Assembly: GCF_904848165.1 (NCBI RefSeq)
Contig: NZ_LR884459.1
Location: 2,480,001 to 2,544,000 of the forward strand
Source: Psychrobacter arenosus
Lineage (GTDB): Bacteria > Pseudomonadota > Gammaproteobacteria > Pseudomonadales > Moraxellaceae
Reading direction: 5' to 3'
Length of the DNA: 64,000 nt
The notes below the pieces were generated by a model. The model was not told the origin of the DNA. It searched no databases and worked only from the letters and a program-made list of their open reading frames with translations. This document shows, in pieces, positions 8,267-16,460 of this stretch; positions within the stretch are counted from its first letter, which is position 1, and the number at the start of each line of letters is the position of its first letter. Position numbers and translations under genes: made by a program.

Positions 8267-9670
8267 CTACCAACCCGTACGCTCACGAATTGTGGTTAAG
8301 TTATCCTCAACCAACAGCTTACCATCGACGAAGACATCGCGTAGCAAGTTGCCACTCGCATCCGCTAAGGTCTCTTCTTTGACCGTGTTAAGCTTTCCAT
8401 TATTGTCTTGTACCAAGGCTAGACGACCTTTTTTAGAACGTTTCGAGCGACTGGTAATCGGGTCTTTAAAGATTTCTTTCCACTCACCATGGATACTTAC
8501 CGCACTCGCTTTCATTGCCCAACTCATCGTATCGCGGGTAACCTGCTGTAGCAGACCGCCACCCATACCAAAAGTGACGTTTTCAGCGCTAAAGCCCGCC
8601 TTAATAATGGTATCTAGGATTTTACCTAAGCTCTGTGGATTGATACCATCGCCTTGGATGAGACGCACATAGTCCGGCAACACCTTGTAGCCTTTGCTAT
8701 TGATGGTGGTACCAAACTTCACTGCCAGACGTTCTAACGCCTCACGCACGACCTTTGCAGGGTCACCACTATCGGGACGAATCACCAAAGTACCGCCCAT
8801 ATTTTTCACATCTTCTTTTAGCGCGTCGCCCCAGATATTATCGATAGCATTCCAGAGGTCATAGCTGTCCGAAACTACCGCTACCGTATTGCCTTTACCC
8901 CCAAACTGCTCGAGCATATTAGCAAAAGCCGCTTCCTCATTTTCACGACCCCAAGCGGTCATCGTGCTGTGCTCAGCCGCAGGAATTGAGAAGGCGGGCA
9001 TGTCTTTATCCATCCCATACCAACGACTGGCGGCGACCAAAGCGGTCAAGCTGTCCGTACCCGAGAAGTTGACCAAATGCGCCAAGCTGCCCAAGGCTAC
9101 CGTTTCCATACTAGAGGCACCACGCGCACCAAAGTCATGCAGCTTAAATGGAAGGCCTGCGGTACTATCAGCGGTCTTTTCTAATGCGGCTTTGATAATG
9201 GTCTTACAGTAATACGATAAGCTCGCTACTGTAGACGGGTACCAAATCGCCCGCAATAAGGAAGTCTCAAGGTAACTTGGTAGCCAATAAAACTCAGGAT
9301 CGGTATTCACAATCTGGCAGACCACATTGGAGACGGGTACTTTCGTGCCTTCGGGTACCGCCTGAATACGTACCGGCAGATAACCGCCATGCTTCTCAAC
9401 CAAACGTTCCCAACCAGAACGGTTAAACGGCAGGCCGTGCGCCTTAATGACCATTTCAGCTTCATCAATGTGCGCGGTAGTAATGGGCTTATCAAGATAC
9501 TCTTTGATATAGGCTTGTAGCCCAAAAAATATCACATCGTAGTCACCACGACGCGCTTCAACATAGCTCGACATATACTCACTGCCCGGCGGATACTGCA
9601 GCCAATGTGAGGTCTTATAGCTGTCTGAATTTAAGATTAAATTGTCAAAATTGCTGGTAAACATACTCAC
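8267..9670 (-). CDS. nadV: nicotinamide phosphoribosyltransferase
   Basis: This enzyme converts nicotinamide and PRPP to NMN, the first step of the non-deamidating NAD salvage route. The 467-residue length and the segments NSDSYKTSHWLQYPPGSEYM, FKLHDFGARGASSMETV and VIRPDSGDP are typical of NAMPT/NadV and distinguish it from the shorter nicotinate enzyme PncB. The start is either GTG 9670 or ATG 9664; GAGGAG lies 4 or 10 nt upstream respectively. It follows nadM on the same strand with a 235-bp gap, so the second enzyme of the route is its neighbour. Good confidence in function. Confidence 0.95.
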   Translation of the reverse strand: MSMFTSNFDNLILNSDSYKTSHWLQYPPGSEYMSSYVEARRGDYDVIFFGLQAYIKEYLDKPITTAHIDEAEMVIKAHGLPFNRSGWERLVEKHGGYLPVRIQAVPEGTKVPVSNVVCQIVNTDPEFYWLPSYLETSLLRAIWYPSTVASLSYYCKTIIKAALEKTADSTAGLPFKLHDFGARGASSMETVALGSLAHLVNFSGTDSLTALVAASRWYGMDKDMPAFSIPAAEHSTMTAWGRENEEAAFANMLEQFGGKGNTVAVVSDSYDLWNAIDNIWGDALKEDVKNMGGTLVIRPDSGDPAKVVREALERLAVKFGTTINSKGYKVLPDYVRLIQGDGINPQSLGKILDTIIKAGFSAENVTFGMGGGLLQQVTRDTMSWAMKASAVSIHGEWKEIFKDPITSRSKRSKKGRLALVQDNNGKLNTVKEETLADASGNLLRDVFVDGKLLVEDNLTTIRERTGW

Positions 9671-9905
9671 AGAACTCCTCTGCTTTTTTAAATATCACGG
9701 CTAAGTTATGCCACGCTACTGATATTAACTTGGTGTTAACTCGGTATTGACCTGATGTTCATTCTTAAGGTTAATTAAGGCGGTCATACTGGGTCAGTAG
9801 CGATCAACTCGCCGTGATGGGAAGCCCTAGCCGTCTATCGGCAGGGGCGGAAACTCTAAGTGTTGTGGCAAGTTGCGCAGGTTGTAAAGTCAGTGACAAC
9901 CAACC

Positions 9906-10985
9906 CTACAAGCCCACCATCTTACAAATAATCGCGTAATGGTCTTCAAACATCTTTTCAGCCTCTAATTCGGCGAGCGGTAACCAAAACGCTTGGGTCG
10001 CATCATCACCACCTTTGACTTTCGGTAGGCCACCAGCGTCATTTTTTAGCTGAAAATAAAACGCTTGGGTAATAGTACGACCGCGAGAAGAGCGGTACGG
10101 ATCATCAAAGGTATGCTGGCTGTGTCGCGAACCGCGCAGTACCGGCTCCGGCACTTTGAGACGGGTCTCTTCACGCAGTTCACGGACGCAAGCATCGAGC
10201 AAGGTCTCTTTTTGATCAATAAAGCCGCCTGGTAACGCCCATAAGCCACGGCCGGGCATGCCACGACGCTCGACCAATAAGATATGACCAGACTGCACAA
10301 CCACCGCATCAGCAGTCATAAAGGTCGGCGGGTAAGGGGTGTTTTCCCATTGTTTTTTATAGTTATCGACAAACCAAGCTTCTTCTTGCAGTTGGTTATA
10401 TTCCTCGGTCTTTTTGAAGTCCTCCAGCACTTGGCGGGTCGAATCGGGCGTACGCTCCAACGTTGGCGTGGCGCCCATCAAATAACCTTCGCGAATTGGG
10501 GTCGCCGATAGATTCTCATAATTAGGCACTGACACTGCCGCCCAATTTGGGAACAGCGACAGATAATACGATGAGCTGTCTTTTGAGTGACCAATCAGCC
10601 CGATATCAGCGTTCAAATCCCCAGTGACCGATTTCACACCTGCTTGCACATACTGCAACCAACGCGTGTCGTTATACAGCGCATCATCCAATCCTACACA
10701 ATGAATACGGGCGGCATCTGCCTCTGAGTAGGCGCCTTTGATCATCTGCGCACGCTCAGCTACCGAAAAAGGGTTGCGCAAACTGCGCGGCAAATTCGCT
10801 GAGCCAATCAGCATGATGACTTTATCCGCTCGCTTTAGCGCCTCATCGATGACTGCCTTATGGCCCAAATGAAACGGCTGAAAGCGACCGATAAACACCA
10901 AATACTCAAAATGACGAGCATCGTCTTGCTTATTAGCAGGCTGCTTATCCGCCCCCACTGGGCTGTGCTCAGGCAATGTACTCAT
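9906..10985 (-). CDS. nadM: bifunctional NMN adenylyltransferase / Nudix hydrolase (NadM-Nudix)
   Basis: The N-terminal half (residues ~25-195) is a nucleotidyltransferase with GRFQPFHLGH (HxGH-type motif) and a late motif LSATPIREGYLMG. It makes NAD from NMN and ATP. The C-terminal half carries a complete Nudix box, GGFIDQKETLLDACVRELREET, probably acting on ADP-ribose or a related sugar nucleotide, as in the cyanobacterial enzyme slr0787. ATG 10985 has AAGGAG at proper distance. The gene precedes nadV, so the operon covers nicotinamide to NAD. An NrtR-type regulator often controls such genes, but none is coded nearby and I could not identify an operator. Confidence 0.95.
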   Translation of the reverse strand: MSTLPEHSPVGADKQPANKQDDARHFEYLVFIGRFQPFHLGHKAVIDEALKRADKVIMLIGSANLPRSLRNPFSVAERAQMIKGAYSEADAARIHCVGLDDALYNDTRWLQYVQAGVKSVTGDLNADIGLIGHSKDSSSYYLSLFPNWAAVSVPNYENLSATPIREGYLMGATPTLERTPDSTRQVLEDFKKTEEYNQLQEEAWFVDNYKKQWENTPYPPTFMTADAVVVQSGHILLVERRGMPGRGLWALPGGFIDQKETLLDACVRELREETRLKVPEPVLRGSRHSQHTFDDPYRSSRGRTITQAFYFQLKNDAGGLPKVKGGDDATQAFWLPLAELEAEKMFEDHYAIICKMVGL

Positions 10986-11272
10986 AAACGCAAACTCCTT
11001 GCGGTAACTGGCTATAACAACGGTCTAAACTCTAGCAATGGTCTAGCTCTACTTTGGTAAAGGACTACCAATAATGGCTTTATTATCACTGAATAACGCC
11101 AATACTGACACAGCGCTATACGCACTGACAAGTGCTAGCTGGTTACCTGCTACATAATTGCTAAGCTAGAGGAGAATTGTGGTTGCTAAGGAGGGGGTTG
11201 ATGATAAGATTTAGTTTTTTGCAGCACAGCTTAGCAATAACCAATGATTCTGTTTAGTGAAGGTAGACCAAG

Positions 11273-11902
11273 ATGTTCGGTATTCAAAATTTTGAAGCTT
11301 TTTTAGCCGCCAGTATTATGCTCAATCTCATACCGGGTCCGGATACCTTTTATATTCTAGGTCGAAGTTTATCGCAGGGACGCATGACAGGGATTGCCTC
11401 TGCGCTCGGGGTATCTGGTGGTGCGGTTTGTCATACTTTGGCTGCTGCCATTGGTTTATCTGCCCTAATTACTGCCTCACCCACGGCGTTCTGGATGGTG
11501 AAATTGTTGGGCGCGGCATACTTGGTGTACTTAGGTGTGCAGATGATTAAGCACAGTAAAGTCGCCTTTCATAGCGTCGCTACAGGCGCCAGTCGCCAGT
11601 TCTTCTCTGTGTTTAAACAAGGGGTATTAACCAATGCTCTAAATCCTAAGGTAGCTTTATTCTTTTTAGCCTTTTTGCCTCAATTCATTGATGCCAACAC
11701 CGGCTCGCCCTTTTTCAGCTTTATCATCCTGGGTATGACGTTTGTAGTGACCAGCACCGTATGGGGGTTTTGCTTAGCTTTCTTATCGTCAACTATTAGT
11801 CAAAAACTCAGAAAAAACTCCAAGTGTCTTGAGTACCTCAATAAGATGACCGGTACTCTATTGATTGGCTTAGGGATTCGCTTGGCTTTGGATAAGTCGT
11901 AG
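11273..11902 (+). CDS. LysE/RhtB family amino-acid exporter
   Basis: This is a 209-residue inner-membrane protein with about six hydrophobic segments. The family signature near the N-terminus is present: NLIPGPDTFYILGRSLSQGR. It is followed by GVSGGAVCHTLAAAIGLSAL and ALNPKVALFFLAFLPQFI, both diagnostic of RhtB/LysE transporters. These export amino acids, amino-acid derivatives or amines. The gene is divergent from nadM and is separated from the catabolic cluster by a terminator at 12054, so a shared substrate with that cluster is possible but not shown. The substrate cannot be read from the sequence. Confidence 0.92.
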   Translation: MFGIQNFEAFLAASIMLNLIPGPDTFYILGRSLSQGRMTGIASALGVSGGAVCHTLAAAIGLSALITASPTAFWMVKLLGAAYLVYLGVQMIKHSKVAFHSVATGASRQFFSVFKQGVLTNALNPKVALFFLAFLPQFIDANTGSPFFSFIILGMTFVVTSTVWGFCLAFLSSTISQKLRKNSKCLEYLNKMTGTLLIGLGIRLALDKS

Positions 11903-12416
11903 CTTAGTGGGGCTTAGGGCAGCCGTAGGGCTGATGATTTAAGGAGTCAATTACTAAATCACTAAGCTAGTGATAGAGCAGCAATTCGGTAGCGTAGAGT
12001 TGGTCAGATTATCACTCGTTATGTCCAAAAAAAATCGGCATGTACTATTTCTCAACCCTCGTTTTTGACGAGGGTTTTTTTATTGCCTAAATCTCGAAGT
12101 TATAGAAAAAATACGGTCACTTAAACGGTATCTATTCAAGTCTTTATCTTCATCAAAGCATAGTCAGTGATAGGGTATTAGCTATACTTATAATCGTTAT
12201 TATTTTATATCGTTTGACGCTGATTATTTGGCGCAATATATTGTATATCAATACATTTGATATTTTTTTAGCAAAATTAACTACTAATTCATAGTTGGGT
12301 ATTAAATAAAATAATATTCCAATAATGGTGGTAAAAGTTTTTTAAAGCTTATTAATGGAGTAAGCGGTCTTTTAATCACTAGACCACAAAATTTTAGAGT
12401 AACAAGGACGTACTCA
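11903..12416. other. intergenic region before the catabolic cluster
   Basis: The first part holds no gene. A terminator lies at 12054-12082. The last 330 bp are strongly A+T-rich (several TATAAT-like boxes, one at 12189-12194) and must contain the promoter of the 12417-19564 cluster. A LysR-type binding site (T-N11-A) is expected here because of the regulator at 19781, but I cannot point to one with confidence. Confidence 0.5.
12054..12082 (+). terminator. intrinsic terminator
   Basis: The stem AACCCTCG / CGAGGGTT (8 bp) has a 7-nt loop and is followed by a T run. It separates the LysE gene region from the catabolic cluster. Confidence 0.88.
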
Positions 12417-13472
12417 ATGAAAATTTACAGTCACGAAAAACAAATGCTACACCATCCGCAAAGTTATTTTTCTCGCGGTAAGATGCGTCAGCCGCAGGAG
12501 AAGCCTGAGCGGTTGACGGAACTAATGAAAGCCCCAGAGGCATTGGGCCTGACCATTACTACTGCAAAAGATTTGGGCATTGCTCCCATCTTGGCCGTCC
12601 ATGATTTTGATTACGTCGATTTCCTTAAAAATGGTTACGCAGAGTGGATGGCTGTAGATGAGGATTTGGGAACGGAGATTCAGACGACCATTTATGCTCC
12701 GCATAATAATGCTGCATTAGGAATCTTGGCTAAAGCAGCGAAGTATCAAGCAGATGGTAGCGCCCCTATTGGTCAATACTCTTGGGAGTCTATCTACTGG
12801 TCGGCGCAGACTGCGCTTAATGCCGCAGAAAACCTATTAACCGCTCAAAATTTGACGGATAGCACTGAGCAAGACCACATCCAAATATGCCTAACTCGAC
12901 CTGCCGGCCACCATGCTCGCAAAAGCGCAGCAGGGGGCTTTTGCTATCTAAATAACGGCGCCATTATCGCTGAACACCTGCGCCAGAAGTTTCAAAAGAT
13001 TGCCATTATCGATACCGATATGCATCACGGCCAAGGTATTCAAGAGATTTTCTACGACCGTAATGACGTGCTGTATACCTCGGTACATGGTAGCCCTATT
13101 AATTTTTACCCAGTTGTAGCCGGTCACGAGCACGAAAGAGGGGCGGGTGCAGGCAAGGGCTACAATGTCAATTATCCTATGCCGCATGGCACCGATGAGG
13201 CTGGGTTCTTCCAATATGTCGATAAAGCTATCGATACTCTAAAGCTATTTGATCCCGACGTTATCGTGCATGTTTTAGGCTTTGACGTCTATGTCGATGA
13301 TCCTCAAGCGAAATGCGCGGTCAGTACGGCAGGGTTCAAGACTTTAGCGCAAAAGCTTAAAGCGCTTAATAAGCCGGTAATCGTTTTAGTAGAAGGCGGT
13401 TACTGTATAGAAAAACTCAATGAAAATTTGCAGTCATTTATGGTTGGATTTACCACAACAGGGGAGGAGTAG
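12417..13472 (+). CDS. acetylpolyamine amidohydrolase-like deacetylase (arginase/HDAC fold)
   Basis: This is a zinc deacetylase of the bacterial HDAC-like group, closest in layout to acetylpolyamine amidohydrolase. Catalytic and metal residues are present: the tandem His in RPAGHHA (165-166), Asp201 and His203 in DTDMHHGQG, Asp290 in LGFD, and the active-site Tyr in EGGY near residue 330. The motif IDTDMHHGQGIQE replaces the more common DxDxHHGNGTQ; the ligands are kept, but the neighbouring Asn and Thr are changed. It starts with AAGGA eight bases before the ATG. As first gene of a catabolic cluster it probably removes an acyl group from an N-acylated amine or amino acid before oxidation. 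Histone-type targets are unlikely. Confidence 0.9.
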   Translation: MKIYSHEKQMLHHPQSYFSRGKMRQPQEKPERLTELMKAPEALGLTITTAKDLGIAPILAVHDFDYVDFLKNGYAEWMAVDEDLGTEIQTTIYAPHNNAALGILAKAAKYQADGSAPIGQYSWESIYWSAQTALNAAENLLTAQNLTDSTEQDHIQICLTRPAGHHARKSAAGGFCYLNNGAIIAEHLRQKFQKIAIIDTDMHHGQGIQEIFYDRNDVLYTSVHGSPINFYPVVAGHEHERGAGAGKGYNVNYPMPHGTDEAGFFQYVDKAIDTLKLFDPDVIVHVLGFDVYVDDPQAKCAVSTAGFKTLAQKLKALNKPVIVLVEGGYCIEKLNENLQSFMVGFTTTGEE

Positions 13473-13564
13473 CCGCATCGTAACCATTGATAGTTAACGA
13501 TTACCTGATAAAGGATTTATTAAGGTAATAACTCAAACTAATGATAAAAACAGGGATGTTTACT

Positions 13565-14656
13565 ATGAGCAGTTCAGTGATAAAAGCCCTCAGCTATGCT
13601 GGGGTGTATGTCGGTGCGGTCATTGGCGCAGGCTATGCCAGTGGTCAGGAAGTATTACAGTTTTTTGCAGGTTATGGGTTTATTGGACTGTTAGGTGCGG
13701 TGATTACCATGATCATGTTAGCGTGGTACGGGACCGTATTTATGGAGCTAGGTCATCAACTTAAGACCAATAGCCACCGTGATGTCCTCAATTACCTTTG
13801 CGGTAAAAAAGTAGGGTTCTTTGCAGATTTTATCCTGCTGTTTTTTATGTTTGGCGTCATTAGTATTATGTTTTCCGGCGGGGGAGCTGCTATCCATCAA
13901 TATTGGGGGCTACCGCCAGTTGCTGGTAAGATTATTATTGCTATCATGACGTTATCCACCGTAATCTTCGGCTTTACTTCCTCTGTTCGAGCGCTAGGCA
14001 TCATTTCTCCTTTGATGATTTTAGCCGTCATCATTATCTCAGTCATTACCTTCACCACTTATTCTGATCAATTGGCTACTGTAGATGCTAGCCTGCAAAC
14101 CCTAAAGCCTGATACCGCCACCCCTTATTGGTGGACCTCTGCTATTGTTTACGTTTCTTATAATGTCATCCCTGGGGTCTCGACTTTTGCGTCTATTGGC
14201 AATAAAGAGCCCAGCTTAAAGACGGTGAGAATGGGCGGTATTATTGGCGGGCTAGCATTAGGTATCTGTCTGCTGTTCATCATTATGGCGATTCTATCTA
14301 ACCTTGAAAATGTGATGAGTTACGAAATTCCTTTCCTAGAATTAGCGCGCAACATCGGTCCAACTACAGGCTTTCTATTTAGCATTATTCTAGTGGTCGC
14401 TGTCTTTACTACCGCAGTCTCCAACCTTTATGGCTTTGTCATTCGTTTCTTTGACTCGGATACCGAAACTTCCAAATTCCGTATATTGACTGTAGTCGTG
14501 GTCGTGTTGTCTTTACTCGCCTCTTTATTCCCTTTCAGTACCTTAGTAGGCACTTTATATCCCGCACTAGGTATCCTAGGTCTATACGTCTTAGTCTGTG
14601 CTTTATATAAAACCTTCAAAGGCCAGATATTTATGGACAAGCGCCCGAGCCTATAG
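13565..14656 (+). CDS. YkvI-type membrane transporter (APC superfamily)
   Basis: This is an inner-membrane transporter of about 363 residues with ten or so hydrophobic segments. The first helix has the unwound-helix signature VGAVIGAGYASGQEVLQFF, characteristic of YkvI and related amino-acid/sodium symporter-like proteins. The ATG at 13565 has AGGGA eight bases upstream and is preferred to the ATG at 13541, which has no well-placed site. Lying between a deacetylase and an amino-acid oxidase gene, it probably imports the cluster's substrate. Its stop TAG at 14654-14656 is 29 bp before the next gene. The substrate is unknown. Confidence 0.85.
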   Translation: MSSSVIKALSYAGVYVGAVIGAGYASGQEVLQFFAGYGFIGLLGAVITMIMLAWYGTVFMELGHQLKTNSHRDVLNYLCGKKVGFFADFILLFFMFGVISIMFSGGGAAIHQYWGLPPVAGKIIIAIMTLSTVIFGFTSSVRALGIISPLMILAVIIISVITFTTYSDQLATVDASLQTLKPDTATPYWWTSAIVYVSYNVIPGVSTFASIGNKEPSLKTVRMGGIIGGLALGICLLFIIMAILSNLENVMSYEIPFLELARNIGPTTGFLFSIILVVAVFTTAVSNLYGFVIRFFDSDTETSKFRILTVVVVVLSLLASLFPFSTLVGTLYPALGILGLYVLVCALYKTFKGQIFMDKRPSL

Positions 14657-14685
14657 TGATTAGTAATACAAAAAAAGGATTTGCT

Positions 14686-15936
14686 ATGCGATATAACGTG
14701 ATTGTGATTGGCGCCGGTATGGTAGGGACTTCTATCGCTTGGCACCTACAAAAAAATCAGTCGCAGGTGTTGCTGTTAGATAAAAAAGCGCCGGGTTCAG
14801 AGACGTCTTATGGTAATGCGGGATTGATTCAACGTGAGGCTATCCACGTTCACCCTTTTCCTAGAAGTCTGTCTGAGATAGTAAGCGTATTGCCCAATCA
14901 AAAAACAGATATTCGCTATCGTTGGCCCGCAGTACTGCGGCACCGGCAAGCGTTATTACAATATTGGCAGTACTCAGCAGCCAACTCGGTACAGCAGATA
15001 GAACAAGAGTGGGAAACGCTGATTCGGTATTGTACTAGCGAGCATCAGAAAATGATTAGTGCAGCGGACGCCGAAGACTTAGTGAGACGAGTGGGATGGA
15101 TCGAAATGCATCGTACACCTGCTAAGTTTCAAGCCGCTATTAAAGCGGCAAGCAGTATGGGTGAACGAGGGATAGAGCACCAAGTTCTAAGTATCGCTGA
15201 ATTACAAGTATTAGAGCCCAATGTTAATGTTGAGGGTTTTGTGGGTGCTATCCATTGGCGCAACTCTTGGCAAGTGCGCAACCCAGGAGCGTTAGTGAAA
15301 GCTTATGCCAATAGCTTCCAAGCCCTCCAAGGCACCTTCGCGCAATGCGAGGTTTTGGCCATCACTCCTGAGCCAGAAGGCTGGCAGGTCAAGACAACTA
15401 ATGGCACGTTTTGTAGCGAGCACTTGGTCATCGCAGCGGGACCTTGGTCCAAGCAGCTCACTCAACCTCTAGGCTATGATCTGCCGTTATTCCCAATGCG
15501 TGGCTATCACCAACATTTCGAAAACAGCGAACGTAATAAGATTAATCACAGCTTGGTGGATATGGACAAAGGCTTTGTCATGGGTCCAATGCAACAAGGT
15601 ATTCGTATAACTACGGGTGCGGAAATGACGACTATGGACGCGACAAAAGATTTGGGACAGCTGAATGCGGTGCTAGATTTTGCTAAAGCAATCTTGCCAT
15701 TAGAGCATGCTGTGGAAGCGGAACCTTGGGCAGGGTCACGCCCTTGTATGCCAGATATGAAGCCAGTACTGGGAGCTGCAGGCCGACATGAACGGCTATG
15801 GTTTGCCTTTGGTCATGGTCATCAAGGCTTTACTTTAGGACCTATTACCGGGCGAATTATGGAAGAAATCATCCACAATAAACCCCTAGCGGTCGATATA
15901 AAGCCTTTTAGCAGCGAGCGTTTTACGACGGCTTAA
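14686..15936 (+). CDS. DadA-like FAD-dependent amino-acid dehydrogenase/oxidase
   Basis: This is a DAO-superfamily flavoprotein of 416 residues. The FAD-binding motif is IVIGAGMVGTSIAWHL (Gly9, Gly11, Gly14), followed by LLLDKKAPGSETSYGNAG, the DadA-type second signature. A C-terminal patch PCMPDMKPVLGAAG and FGHGHQGFTLGP complete the FAD site. It should oxidise an amino acid (often D-) or a secondary amine to an imine. The frame opens at a GTG (14656) overlapping the previous stop, but the ATG at 14686 has AAGGA at ideal distance. The next gene is RidA, which hydrolyses just such imines. This neighbour supports an imine-forming amine oxidase role. Confidence 0.9.
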   Translation: MRYNVIVIGAGMVGTSIAWHLQKNQSQVLLLDKKAPGSETSYGNAGLIQREAIHVHPFPRSLSEIVSVLPNQKTDIRYRWPAVLRHRQALLQYWQYSAANSVQQIEQEWETLIRYCTSEHQKMISAADAEDLVRRVGWIEMHRTPAKFQAAIKAASSMGERGIEHQVLSIAELQVLEPNVNVEGFVGAIHWRNSWQVRNPGALVKAYANSFQALQGTFAQCEVLAITPEPEGWQVKTTNGTFCSEHLVIAAGPWSKQLTQPLGYDLPLFPMRGYHQHFENSERNKINHSLVDMDKGFVMGPMQQGIRITTGAEMTTMDATKDLGQLNAVLDFAKAILPLEHAVEAEPWAGSRPCMPDMKPVLGAAGRHERLWFAFGHGHQGFTLGPITGRIMEEIIHNKPLAVDIKPFSSERFTTA

Positions 15937-16024
15937 TCAGTGGAGCAGTGCTCCAATCAGCTGACTATAAATCCCAACTTTAATATAGTTACCTCATTTT
16001 TTTATTCTATAAGGATTAATTAAC

Positions 16025-16363
16025 ATGCAAAAATTACATAGCAACCAACGTATGAGCCAAATCGTTATTCATAATCAAACCATTTATTTATCGGGCCAAG
16101 TCGGCGCTATCGATGAAGATGTCAGTGCCCAAACCCTAACTTGTCTACATAAGGTGCAAGAGTTGCTCGAAGAAGTGGGCAGCGATAAATCCAAAATTCT
16201 CTCAGCCACGGTATGGTTAAAAAGCATGGATGATTTTGCCGAGATGAATGTGGTGTGGGATGAGTGGTTTGCTGATACCCAACCACCTGCGCGTGCGTGC
16301 GGTGAGTCGGCGTTAGCTCACTCTGACTTGTTAGTAGAAGTCACTGTCATCGCCGCTGCCTAA
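16025..16363 (+). CDS. RidA family imine/enamine deaminase
   Basis: RidA proteins hydrolyse reactive imines and enamines to keto compounds. The 112-residue protein has the core segment IYLSGQVG, the terminal PPARACGESALAHSDLLVEVTVIAA, the conserved Arg90 that holds the carboxylate, and Glu105. These match the catalytic RidA subgroup. It follows the DadA-like gene and precedes the ThDP enzyme, so it probably speeds conversion of the imino acid to the 2-oxo acid. The Shine-Dalgarno AAGGATTAATTAAC is well placed. The 88-bp spacer ahead of it may hold a processing site. Confidence 0.93.
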   Translation: MQKLHSNQRMSQIVIHNQTIYLSGQVGAIDEDVSAQTLTCLHKVQELLEEVGSDKSKILSATVWLKSMDDFAEMNVVWDEWFADTQPPARACGESALAHSDLLVEVTVIAAA

Positions 16364-16460
16364 CAGCCATACCGCTTAGATTCTGGCTGCACTTACAGAG
16401 CAATCACTGTCTGTGCTGAGATACCTTAAGCTAAAACAATAAACTATTAAGGGCATAATA

